Shown piece by piece: positions 1 to 11,700 of a DNA stretch of 64,000 nucleotides; position 1 is the stretch's first letter, and each line of letters begins with the position of its first letter. The stretch is from Sphagnum compactum (lineage: Eukaryota; Bryophyta; Sphagnopsida; Sphagnales), in assembly GCA_965153455.1 (NCBI GenBank), contig OZ234497.1, forward strand, positions 12,944,302 through 13,008,301, in the 5' to 3' direction. The position numbers were made by a program, and so were the translations under genes. Under the pieces are notes generated by a model that saw only the letters and a list, made by a program, of their open reading frames with translations, was not told where the DNA came from and ran no database searches.

Positions 1-267
1 ACAAAGCTCCATACTTTGAAGGCCGAGAAACCCTAACCAAAGTGATTGATTCTTGAGAAAAACCAAACCCAAAAAGAAAGAAAGGAAAAAAAAACCAGTC
101 GAGAGTCGAGAGTCTTCACAATTTTTTTTCTGTCGCACTCTCAATCAAATGCTTTGCTTGAAACCCCGAAATTGCATCGCCCCACTCTTGTTTTTGGAAA
201 TCTGAGAAGGAGAGAAAAGGGTTTGGTTTAGGGTTCTTAGAGAAAGCTCCCAGAAAGAAAGAAAGAC

Positions 268-470
268 CTGGCCCGAGCGGTGTTGCCACACATAGTACAT
301 TTCCGCTTCTTCACGCCCTTGAGGTACCGCTCCCTCAGCATCTGCTCCCTCGTCAACGCGCTCGCACCATCGCCTGTTACTGCTGCCGACGCTACACCCG
401 GCTGCTGCTGCTGCTGCGACGCCACTGCCATAGCCGGAGCTTTCTCTGCAGCCATGGCCGCCATAGCCAA
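268..470 (-). CDS. First exon of a small Cys-rich protein gene, partial at window edge
   Basis: The exon encodes 67 residues from an ATG at 470. The N-terminus is Ala/Gln-rich with a run of five Gln. A charged segment follows (REQMLRERYLKGVKKRKC) and then the start of a Cys motif, CTMCGNTARA. The exon ends at a CCAG|GTCTTT donor after base 268, in phase 2; past it the reading runs into low-complexity sequence and stops, so an intron begins there. I recall a small family of uncharacterised plant proteins in which a similar basic stretch leads into a CxxCG...RCPFxSCKSCC-type cluster. On that basis the rest of the Cys cluster should lie left of base 1. The coordinates and donor are seen; the family is from memory and the function is unknown. 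The remaining 267 bases to the edge look like intron. Confidence 0.5.
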
Positions 471-657
471 AGCCCCTTTTCTTACGCTTCTTTCTTCTTC
501 CTCTTCTTCTTCTTCTTTCCCGTCCCCACCCGCCTTCCCTCGAAACCCTAAGGAAAAGAAATTCCTCCAAAACTACACTGCATAAGTACGCAACACAAAA
601 TAAGAGAAAAAACAAAAAACCCCACCAGCACACTAATGAATGAGAAAACTCCACTTG

Positions 658-1080
658 GATGAACTTACATTATACTGAAAGAGTAACATATAAAAATAAT
701 AATAAAATAATAACATATAAGGAGAGACCTTGTATACCTTATCCTTGATTCTAAAAATCCTAAAATATTCAAATTGGGGGCTACTAGACCCACTTTTGGG
801 AAATAATTAACTATATATTTCAACAAAATTTGCCAATTATCAATTGTAGGTACAATATATTTTTATAAATCAATGGTTACAAGGCTTATGGATGAATTTG
901 TTGAGGATGAACTTACATTAAAGGAGTAACATGTAACATGTAACCTTGCATAACCTTGTGCTTGATAGTCAAAATCTTGAAATATTCAAATTGGGGCTAC
1001 CAGACCCATTTTTTGAAAATAATTAAATATTTTGACAAATTCTATCAATTATTTCTCGTTGGTACAATATTTATAGTTTT
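658..1080. repeat. Two diverged tandem copies of a ~245-bp AT-rich unit
   Basis: Copy 1 (about 658-870) and copy 2 (about 902-1080) share, in the same order, a 'gatgaacttacatta' start, a 'gagtaacat' stretch, 'aatattcaaattgggg', a 'ctaccagaccca'-like segment and a 'ggtacaatat' end. They differ by many substitutions and small indels, so the duplication is old. No coding potential is visible. Confidence 0.6.
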
Positions 1081-1506
1081 TATCATTTGATTGTCATTGG
1101 TAAAATGCAACAATGTGTAGCTAGCTTTCAAGTTTTTGATACAATCAAAATATATTTGGCATTTTAGTGTCAAATAATTAGTTAATTTCCAAAAATGCAC
1201 CTTGGGACATTGAATATTATTTTTCAATGTTTTCAGCTGACAATATAAAATTATTTATACTTTTGATATGAATGAAAACTAATAATCACTTTTCATTCAT
1301 TTTGATGCATATCATTTATTTGTTACATTTTCTTTTTGTTATTGTTTGCATGTGCCTTTACATGAATTTTTAGTGCTTGTTTGCCAATGACAGTTGATAT
1401 GCCATTGACATGGGAATAATATGATAATAACAAACTTGGGCTCTATGCTACTACACACTACCAGTGACAATCTACCATTTTATTTGTATAGTGTGTTTGA
1501 ATGTGA

Positions 1507-2014
1507 TTATTTGAGGAAGGGAGATATAGTTTTATTGTTTTTGTTGTTATGCAAATGCGATTGCATTTGTGGCACATTGTAAATACATTTTTTTGGGTTT
1601 AGTTCAAATGTTATATCAGTTGCATATGCTATTGTGAAAAGTTCGCAATATGCACTATCTAGTTGTTGCATAACATTTACATATGAATATAGTAGGTGTT
1701 TTACATTTATGATGTTAGTTAATAATTGAATGGTGTCATTTGGTAATTTTTTCATTGTTGGTCTATTTGAATCATATATTGTGTAGTGGGTTTAGTGTGG
1801 ATGCGTGTATTTTGACTAAGATCCGATGATTATTATTTATGAAAATATGTTGAAGACAATTGGTTAAATATCTATGTATAATTCCTATGATTGCATATGT
1901 GTGTTGTTGGTATCCTAACAATTGTAATTTTTGAACATACAATATTTGCATTGCAGCTACTAAATGTTGATCATTCAACCAATCCATTTGGATTGAGAAG
2001 AATATTCTCATCAT
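1507..2014 (-). pseudogene. Ulp1/C48-like cysteine protease domain remnant
   Basis: Two frames joined by one frameshift near 1,780 give the order typical of the transposon-associated Ulp1-like fold. WLNDQHLVAAMQIL comes first, then NNNHRILVKI (His where the catalytic His is expected; the usual following Trp is Arg), then TIYDSNRPT (the YDS with the catalytic Asp), then VMQQLDSAYCELFTIAYAT (the usual QQ...DCGLFAIA with the nucleophile Cys kept). Such domains deconjugate SUMO-like proteins in host Ulp1; in transposons their role is unclear. It is on the same strand as the Rep and helicase remnants and 250 bp past the helicase end, so it probably belonged to the same element, though a nested insertion cannot be excluded. 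Confidence 0.6.
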
Positions 2015-2263
2015 TTTTAATTAATTGGAATTCTTCATGTCAATAATTGATGATATTGTTGTCAATATTGTCATCATCTTAATCACCAATCATAATTAAA
2101 TGTTTTTTTTTCTTTGTAGGATTTCAGTGGATTATTATTTTGGATTTTTTTGTTGTATTATGTTTTGAAATAGGTTCTAACATTTCTAGGGATCCTTTTT
2201 TGGAGTTAGTTTTGCATATGCTTACATAGTAATATTTTGTAGGATTACGAGTCCATCTATGGA

Positions 2264-2710
2264 TCATAGATGTGATAAGGTTACGTATATGTTGTGCATA
2301 TATAAACGCACATTGTTAGGTGGTTGCCGAGAGTCTACGATTAAGTTGTCAAATGTTTGTCCTTGTGCTTTGAAGTATGTGAAACAAAAAGTTGGGGCAA
2401 TTGGCAATTGATATCTATTGATTGTGAATGTTTTGGAGGTGCTTGATTCCAGTATGTAATGGTGATATTGGAAATTCCTTGATATGGGTATTATTGGTAT
2501 GACACATTTAAGGAGGCCTTCTAGTTTTATGTTTTGTAATTTTATGTTCTTTTCAATGAAATCATTAAAATTGACTAAGGCATTTATGGGGGGATGCATT
2601 GTAACGTCTTTTTGTATCCATTCCAAATTTGTGAGGGATATATTTTCGATGTATCAAATGCTTTCGTTTACAATTCCAAGTTTAGGATATAAATTTTTAG
2701 TATCAAATCT
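2264..2710 (-). pseudogene. Helitron helicase C-terminal fragment, second type
   Basis: The fragment encodes LGIVN followed by YIENIS (start of the post-ATPase region), then NRYQLPIAPTFCFTYFKAQGQTFDNLIVD. That last segment is the conserved helicase motif V region of Pif1-like Helitron helicases (usually ...KAQGQT/KSQGQT). The end reads NVRLYMHNIYVTLSHL, then a TGA where the family usually has Arg (YVALSR), then SIDGLVILQNI. It lies after the Rep remnant on the same strand, as in other Rep-Helicase proteins. The ATP-binding half is missing or unrecognisable. Confidence 0.7.
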
Positions 2711-3781
2711 TGATTCCATTGTTTGATCAAAACTTGAGGTTTGATAATGAAATTTACATTGTGATTATTGATATTTTCATTTTGTGTTTTTATTTTTATT
2801 TTTTCTAGATTTTTTGTTATTTTAGTTGCATAGGTTTTAATAATTGTGTTACATAATAGATATTCAATTTCTATTTGTTCAAGATTGAGTTCTATTTATA
2901 TATTGTTGTTTTGTTCTTTTATGTCATGGATGTTTTGTTGGAGTTCATTTTCAATATCATCTTCATAAAGTGGATTCATTATTGATTTTTCTTTTATGTC
3001 TTCTTTATGAAATTCAGGTTGTGTTGATTATACTATCAATAATATATTTGCATCTCTTGATTATTTACATTCAAATAAGATGTTGATATTATTAATTATT
3101 GTTTTTAACAAATCAGTAAATGTTGGGTACACATTTTTTAGTGTCATTTCCCAAGATATAGTGAAATATAATCTAATGTCAAAAATTGTACGCCATGATG
3201 TACAAACAAAATACAAATGGCTCGGGTGTAATTTTTAAAGTCATTTTTTTGTGAAGGTATTGTGTAACTTTGTAAAATTAAAAATTTTGGTACTTTGAAT
3301 TCATAAAGACTATGAGTGTTATATTGAAAGTGTTCATTATGAAATCTATGACAACGAATGTTGTTGATTTTGTTCGTCTTACTAGAAAATTTATATGGAC
3401 ATAGGGAATTAAAATGAGTAGGTCTCTATTGGTAATCAATCCTAAAATTATGTATGATATACTAATGATTTGATGAGTTTTATTAATTGTGAAAGTTTCA
3501 TAATTGACATCAGTATCACTATCATTTTCATTTTGAACATTTCTTGTTCATCCACCCCATGCTAACAAACTATACCAAGGTATGTAAGTGTAATCATGAT
3601 TAATTTTGTGATTTGGTAAGTTCAATAAATAATTAATTGCCTTAGTTGCTAATATTTCTTATTGATTTCCTATTGTATTTAAACAACATATGAGGAGATG
3701 TTGATTTTTGTCAATTGAATCATAATTACTATGTGCATTTATTGTTTTTTTTTTTGTGTACTACAATTTGCAAAAGAAAAT

Positions 3782-4500
3782 ACATATGTGAAGTGTAATA
3801 AATGTTTTTGTGATGTAATCTGTGATGTAATGAATCAATGATTTATTGTCTTTGCCTAAAGTTGTTACAAATTTCAAATCATGATTACATCTTGAAGTCA
3901 ATAATATCCATGGATTTGCATTATTTAACCATTTATTAGTTTGTTTTATATGTAAAAGTCTCGTCTCAATGTTGAAATGAATTTCATTAACTAAAGGTTG
4001 GGGGAATCCATACTTGCATAATTTTTTTGATGCATCAATATTTGTTTTGTAGCATGTTGGATTACGTATGTGTTAGTTACATATATTCATCAATTTATGA
4101 ATGTCATTTTGGAATAGTTTTGTAAATTTTTTTTCTCTAGTGGCCTTGTGGTGCAAGGATGTACGTTATCAAGATTGTCATCAATGCAGTTTGTATCTAT
4201 CGTTATTGGACATGATTGATATTGATTGATGTCTCGTGTAATTATGTCATTTAAATAATTAATCATATTTTGTCAAAAAATCTCATCATCGAGCAATGTT
4301 TGTACAAGTGTGTTGGGATCTGGATAATCATTAAACCATAATAACGTGTGGATATGTAAGCTGCCATTTTTTGTAGTTTCATAAATTTTTAAACATATAT
4401 TGTGAATTGAAATTAACTTCATGTCTTTTAAAAATTCTTCCATACAGGAGAAGGGTAACCCTTTTGGCCTTTCATATAGAGTGAGCCATCCAGTCCTTTT
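3782..4500 (-). pseudogene. Helitron Rep (HUH endonuclease) remnant, second type
   Basis: The HUH motif is visible as GSLHIHTLLWF, encoded near 4,330-4,365 and followed by NDYPDPNTLVQTL. Downstream is a Cys/Phe-rich CKYGFPQPLV segment, then NANPWILLTSRCNHDLKF, then HYITDYITKT, where two tyrosines separated by three residues form the Y2 active-site signature of Helitron rolling-circle initiators. An in-frame TGA follows the HUH region at about 4,279. Further along (3,540-3,700) HDYTYIPWYSLLAWGG matches the region after Rep in this Helitron group. The motifs are read directly; the assignment to the fungal-like Helitron group is from family knowledge. The gene is not functional as it stands. Confidence 0.75.
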
Positions 4501-4619
4501 AGGTTGGGAGTTATGTCTTTGTAATTATGTAAGTTCAGAATTTTGCAAAGAAGGAAAGATTTGATTAACCCAATTGTTGATTTTTTAGTAATCTTCCACA
4601 TGAAGTCGAGTAGAGTTAT

Positions 4620-7600
4620 TTGATGACTTAAAACCTTAGCTATTCTTAAACTAAAGAAAACTGGTCATAGCTCAAAGTACACCTATAGATGTCATATGTG
4701 CTTCAATACAAAAAGCCCATGAATTGCTAAATATTGAAAAGCTTTTCAAATATCAAATGAACCAACAATCAATTTGACTATTTTAGTTACATGTGGAAAC
4801 AAAGAGGAAAGAAGAAAAAAAAACCCCCATTTCAAAAAAATGCTACATTTCAAATATGGATTTATCCATTGTTGAATTTAAAGTCAATTCACCATGCTTC
4901 TAAGTTTTGCTAGAAGTATAGAATAAAAGTTTGAAACCATAAGGAATTTGGGTATTTAGAGAAAATGGTAAGTATCAATTCGAACCTATTTCAATTCATA
5001 GCTATACATAATGACACTAGTTTTGGTTTTCCTTTGTGTTATGAGAATTCAATTTCACTTCAACAACCACAACAAACAACTATATAGTTTAAAATTGAAA
5101 ACCTAAAAGGAAAAATAAAACCAAGAGCTAAAAAAGGTGGAAAGTAAAAAAACCTAAAGGCGATACTTACAAATATTTTTGTGAATTCAAGACAGAACCA
5201 ACTACAAGTGATTTTGAAACCATTTCTGGTTTCAAGCTTGAAAGTCTTATGTGATAAGGGTTGAGGGTCCATCAATATAGACAATCACCGAATAAAAGGG
5301 AAGTAGTTGCTTACCAAGTATATGGGTGAAGACTGGTTGTTTACATATCATTGCTTGTTTTGGACTATTGAAGAGACAACAAGGACCCATAATTTTGTGC
5401 CACAAAAACAAGCAACATATGTTTCTATTGAAAAAATGTACTTTTAGCCATGAACCATATCAAGTCAAATGATACACAAATTGTGAGGTTGACATGTGAA
5501 ATTGTGGTCATTTTACAAATGTAGTCTTATCAATTGTGGGCTACACAAGGTGTTAGTCATTTTAATTTTTTTTGTAGGAAAACAAAATTAAATTAATTTC
5601 TAATGTTAGATGTGTAGCTCATTCATTGAAGGAGAAAATGTTCAAGTCTATAAGGCAAGGACATTATGTCTAGATTCATTGTAGAGTATAGTAGCTTAAG
5701 GGATTTTGGCCCTTATGTAATAAATATTTTTTTATATGAGGATTTTTTGAAAGATGATATTTTTTCTTGTGTTGAAAATTGAGATTATTTACATATTTAT
5801 AATATATTGTAGGATTTTGGTTTCTTGTAAAAGATTTTTTGAAGATTATATTTTTGCATGGTGAATCATTTGAATTTTCGTAATTTTTCTTTTGCCTTAA
5901 GATATTTTTGAATGCAAATGGCAAGGCCATAGTGTGACACACCTCTTGTTAATTTTAAGTTTTATTTTCAACCATCTTCAATGTAAACTAGCACCTTCAA
6001 GAATATGAACACACACACACGTTCATAAATCTTTTAGTTTTAACATCCTTTGTTTCACATTATGAAATTGATCACATGAATCCCTCTTCAGAATGTTTGT
6101 CACCTCATTGTAATCATTCATAAGTATTAAAGATCTTATATTAAGACTATTTTATGAAATTGATCACAATGAGTTCCTCTTTAACATGTAAATTATCACC
6201 TTCCTCTATGGTATTATAAGTATTCATCGATATTTTATATTGTAAAAGCCCCTGAGGTAGGCCTCTCTTTCTAAATCTCTAAAATTTCCTTAAATATATT
6301 CCAAGTAAAAAATGGTTGAACAATTGACAACTATACATACAATGTGTGCTTCAAGAACATAAAATACTATCAAACCTTCTTGGAGTTCGACATCCATCTA
6401 TGTAGCCCTAAGTCCCATAGGCCTACATGGAAGATTGCACAACATTTCATGTTGGATAGCCTACCTAGTTCACTAATCGAGTGCATACAAGTCAAGGCTT
6501 TATTCTAGGCTCCTTCACTTGTCCACCCAGCTAAGTGTCTCTGCCTCAAGGGCACTTGTGTACATGAATTTACACTTGTCTTAAGTAGCATGTAAAACTT
6601 GAAAAGCCAAGTAAATCTATAGAATAGAAGGTGAGTATTATAATGAAAAGTTCATCATTTGGTACAATAGTAAGTATTATGTTTTTTAGTTCTCTTTCAA
6701 ATTTTTAGATACAAGGTATTAATCCATGATTGTCCAGCACACTTGACAAGACTAAAGTTAGGGGATTTTTGTTTGCAAGATTTGTGGACCTTCATGTTGG
6801 CATACTAGAAGTGAGTTCTTCATGATGTTCAACATGTCATATAGATCTTAACTTGTGTATGACTTGACAGTGCATGTAAAACATGTAAGAACTTTTGAGG
6901 AGCAAGGACTTGTAACTGACCTAAATCCCAGACTTGAAACTTGACAAAGGCAAAGGAGACCTAATCCAAGGCAATTTGGAAGTGCAATTGTTCATTGAAT
7001 CTTCAATTGTAGCGTTAAACTAGTCCTCAATCTTGCTTGTGCCTTCAACCTGTGAACTTGTTTCATATCCAGAAAAAGAAGACGCATAGAAAAAAATTAG
7101 TTAATTTAGTTAATGCAATTTTTATCTTTTTTTTCTCTTCACTATGAGTGATGGATTCATTCATCTAGAGGCTTAAGTTTTCATCAGATTTCAACCCTTT
7201 CTTCCCACAAAAAAATAAGCACTCAATTTAGTTGATAGAAAGATCAAAGCACATCGTGAAGAACAAATAGAAACACATAATCAAGCTTCACAAAAGCAAA
7301 CCCCAACAACAACAACAACAAAGATAGAGGACTCAAACAAAACAAAACACCCACTCGGCTAGATATTCATTGGTAGAAATGAGGAGGAAAGTAGCAAGAA
7401 TGTAGTTGCAGAAAGCACAAGCCTCCTACACAAGCTTCGTTCTCCATCTCATCATCATCTACCAACATTGCAACTCCTTTCGTGAGATTCTTTGAGGCTC
7501 TTCCTCAAGAAGACAAACACGCAAGCCACAAATCTGGCTCATGCAAATCCTAATGACAACAACAACAAAGAGAAACCATCTTCTTCATAGAGACAACAAA

Positions 7601-8787
7601 ACAAAACAGGAATGAAAAAAGGGCAACGGGAGGCAAATCGCTTAAAATGGAATCTACCTTGAATAACACATTACAACTGAAATATGAAAAAGAATTAAAT
7701 GTCATAATGTCTAGGATGACATACGAAAAAGACCCCATAAACCGATTCCTCAAAATTCTCGTCATTGGAATATGTTAACCATCTCCACCTTGTGAATAAT
7801 GTAGTCATTTTTTTCGTGATCTAGTTATACTTTCGGTAGTAATAGGAAAAAAATAGTTATCCTTAAATTACCTATCTGGAATTTTCACAAAAAAATTCAA
7901 GTTAGTGATTAAATGGAGATAATAAAAACAATAATCAACAATTCCCCTAAAGAATTAAGAAACAATGATTCTCAAAATCAAAACATCTCATCAAATGGGT
8001 AAGTTTCATTTCTTTAAGTTGCATTATACAACAAGCCTAATTTGAAGGTGAATGAAACTTGGACTTGCTCACCATTATCAAATTTCAAATTTTAGGCATT
8101 TTGAATTTTTGACAATTTAAAAATTAATCTAATTAATTTTGATATTGTTAAGGTATTATATTATTAAGAACCAAACCAAAACATGGATGAAAAACTTGAA
8201 AGGCAACTTGTTTAATGAATAAGAGAAATGACTAAAAGAAGAATGAATATATTGTGAGTGTTAACAATGTTAGTTTAGTTGCATAATTAAATCATAACTT
8301 GATTAATGATAAGCTAGGTTAGTGTTGTCAATTGTGTTTTAGCTTGAAATCAGTTCATATGTGAACAAAGCTCAAATTATTTAGTCCCTAGTTTTGTGTT
8401 TTTAAATATGATTCAAAATATGACTCATTTACATGACGTGAAAAAATACAACTTCATCATATATTTTTAATAGAAGTTGTAATATGAACAACACAAATAC
8501 ATGATGTGATGCCAACAAATGAATGAGGATATTTTCCTTTCAAGACTAGTGTGAAGGGTTCACAAAATGAAGTTCCACTAAATGACAAGTCTCACAACAA
8601 ATTGCAATCACTTTAAAAAAATTTGATTGCACCTATTTTTAAGGGAATAGACATTTGAAAAAAGGATGAATATGAAGAATTAATTTTATTCCATTCAACA
8701 CATTAAAAAAAACCATTGCACAAGTTCGTGGACCTTTAAAATCTCATTGACTAATTGCCCACAATGATGAATGTTTAATTATGTTTA
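4620..8787. other. Gene-poor AT-rich interval
   Basis: No reading frame here has a recognisable protein signature. The longest frames are short, AT-biased and lack splice-consistent neighbours. Short simple repeats occur, for example a CA run near 6,010 and CAA runs near 7,305 and 7,555. It looks like old, decayed repeat DNA. Confidence 0.5.
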
Positions 8788-11700
8788 CTAGTCTGAACCC
8801 CGTGCCTAATGCATAGGTTTGTGTGCATTTGACGGTACATATTACAAAATTACAATTACAAACTACAGTTCCAAAACCTCTTTATATACGACATTTCGCA
8901 TGTATCTATAAGGACCCTGGCCATTGAAAATCTTGATGTTTGCACTACTTGTGACCCGTGAAATAGCAACATACAGCTGACCATGGGAATAGACCGGAGA
9001 CGGCAAATATACCCCAACATTGTTGAATGTCTGACCTTGACTCTTGTTGATTGTGATCGCAAATGCCACTCGAACTGGAAATTGACGACGACGCAAAACA
9101 AATGGCCAATCAGTCCCAGAGGGGGAGATGATGATGCGAGGTATGAACACACGTTTGCCGACATTGTTTCCTGTGATGATTTTCGTTTCAATGACACGCT
9201 GACCCAATCTTTTGACAATCAACCTCGTACCATTGCACAATCCTATTGATTGATTGAGATTACACAACAAAAGGATTGGCACACCCGGTTGAGTTCCAGC
9301 TTATGATTTGCGATATCGCTGAATTGCAAAGTGTTTTGAAATTCCACTGGATACAATGAATCCATTGAAACTCCTGCAGCAACACTTGCACCTTCTCCTG
9401 TTGGAGTCAAAGAATTTGCGCTTAGGTACGTGTGCGATTCTTCAGATAACGATTCTAAAATTGCGTTGTTGACTTCATCAACGTCAGTATTTTTGGGGGC
9501 TATAATGCTGCGTTGGATAAGATACATGGCATCTCCAGAGTGGCACCGGTGATCCAGATAGATGGTTCGGATTAATCCTCTTAAGCTACAATCTTCTGCT
9601 GACAACCTCATATGGGATGGAATCTTGATCCAATCTGGATCGACACCTTCTTCTTCTGCAATGGCAGGAAGATTACCGTCTCCAACATTCAACACCCATT
9701 TGGCAAACTCTCGCTGCTCTTCAGAATTGGTCGCCATGACTCGCATGTTGATATGAAGACGAAGAATTGTAACATGCTGCCAAAGATGCGATCGAGGCAA
9801 GGAAGCACTAACAATGTCTTCTCGTCACCCCTTGGGAACAATAGGCAAGATTTGTCGAAAATCCCCACCAAGGACCACGGTTTTCCCACCAAAGATTTTC
9901 CCGGTTGCTTGTGCATCATTTAATTGCATCAAATCACGCAGGGTGCGATCAACAGCTTCGAAAGCTCGGCGATGCATCATCGGTGCCTCATCCCAAATGA
10001 TCAGATCAGCTTTACGCACCAACTCGGCCACTTTCATCTGTTGTGTGATGTTGCAAGTTGACTCATCGTGCAGATCAATCGGAATCTTGAATCTTGATTG
10101 GGCGGTTCTACTGCCCAGAAGCAACAAAGATGCAATTCCTGATGAGGCAACTACAAGCACGATTTTGCCTTGCCCTCATAGACGGGACAAAAGTGTTGTC
10201 CAAACAAATGTTTTGCCGGTTCCACCACTGCCATACACAAAGAATAGTTTGCCCTCTTTGTTTGTCACGATAGTCAAAATAATTTCGTATGCGTTGCGCT
10301 GATCATCATTGAGCCTATCTTCTGCATTGTCTACATCTGTGGTCAATGAATGCCGATCATAAGCCAACTCTTCTTCGACCAATCGGTTTCCTCCATGAAC
10401 AGAAGGGATGTAATTAGACTTGGGAAGCGTTGGAAAATCTTCCAGGCGGTGTCCATTACGCATGAGAACTTGATCGATCTCATACAATGCACGATCCTTT
10501 AGCGCATCCTCATAAATGGTAACAGTTGGATCAGCACGCTCACAACATGTCATTGTTTCAATGTCATCGCTCAAAGACTCCCAATGTGCATCCCATAGCT
10601 GTCTGGGATTCGTGACCTCACAAAACATCAACATGGAGGCAAACATGTCACGCAGCTGTCGTCCTGAGGCGCAAACACCGGCTTATTCCAAGGCTTGATG
10701 CCATTCATTGTCGTCTGCAAGCAAACCCATTGCAATGCATGCATCTTTGAATGTGTCGTGCTCTCTGCCATCCACTGTCCGCAAATGCTCGTAGGATGTG
10801 GCACCTTTGACGCAGTTCAGCAGCATTCGCAAATAATAACGTTCACCCGATGTCGGGTGTGTGCATAATACATGCGATCAATGGCAAAGCCTCTCTTGCG
10901 CAGTGTCCATCGCTTCAACTTCCGATTCCACACCCATTACTGAGGGAATTGATCAAACGTAAGGCTTCGTGCAACTTCCGATTCTTGGTTTGTTTTGAAC
11001 CATTCTGTGAGCATCGTTCTGGAAATGGCTGACCGTGTTGCCACTTCTTGCGCATCATCGTCATCGTCAAACAACACCATTTGCTGATTGGGCAAATGGT
11101 ATTGCAGACGCTCAACGGTAGGAAACCGTTCATGCATATCAAACTTGAAGATGCGCCACGCTGCTTTCGATGCAGATACATAGCGACAATCGAGATATTT
11201 TTTCATTTCATCAACTTCAACCGCATTCCCTTCGGTGGCATTGTCGTTCTGGCGTGAGATCTCAATAGTTGCACGATCATGTCCTTTATATACGTACTTG
11301 AATAGATATTTGACTGCACGAATATTGTTGCAGACCTCAACGTTGATGTGCGCATCGTATTTGGTCGATAAATAGACATTGTGCGGTACCACCCAACGAT
11401 TGTCCAGTTCAATGCCATGAACCAAAACTGTGTGCCCCGTATTTCTACACCGATAAATAGGGTATCTGTTTACATTCGTCACCGTCTTGGATTGGAACTT
11501 GCATGGATATTGTTTTTTGCATTTGCCTTCTTCCATGCACAAGGCATTTGGAAACGCAGCTCCACATGGACCATGCATGATGCATCTGGTAACCGTCTCG
11601 TGGGCCAACTTGTTTGTTCCTGAATTCGGAAGTTCAGCACTGATCATGCGGTCTATATCTTCGACCGTGTGTGGCTTGCAGTTTTCGGTAAAGAAGATGA

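Larger units (their letters stand above)
1507..4560 (-). mobile_element. Decayed Helitron of a second type (HUH Rep, helicase, Ulp1-like domain)
   Basis: Reading the minus strand from about 4,560 down to 1,507 gives, in order, a Helitron Rep domain with HUH and YxxxY motifs, a linker with a Helitron-like 'TIGNQ-E' segment, the C-terminal half of a Pif1-like helicase, and a Ulp1/C48-like cysteine-protease-like domain. All parts carry stops or frameshifts. The Rep resembles the Helitron group common in fungi and some animals (CNHDLKFV...YITDYITK) and differs clearly from the Rep of the Helitron at 8.8-14.1 kb. I could not place its ends: no convincing TC or CTRR terminus was found, so the limits given are those of the coding remnants. 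The Walker A/B part of the helicase was not found between about 2.8 and 3.3 kb and may be deleted. Confidence 0.72.
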
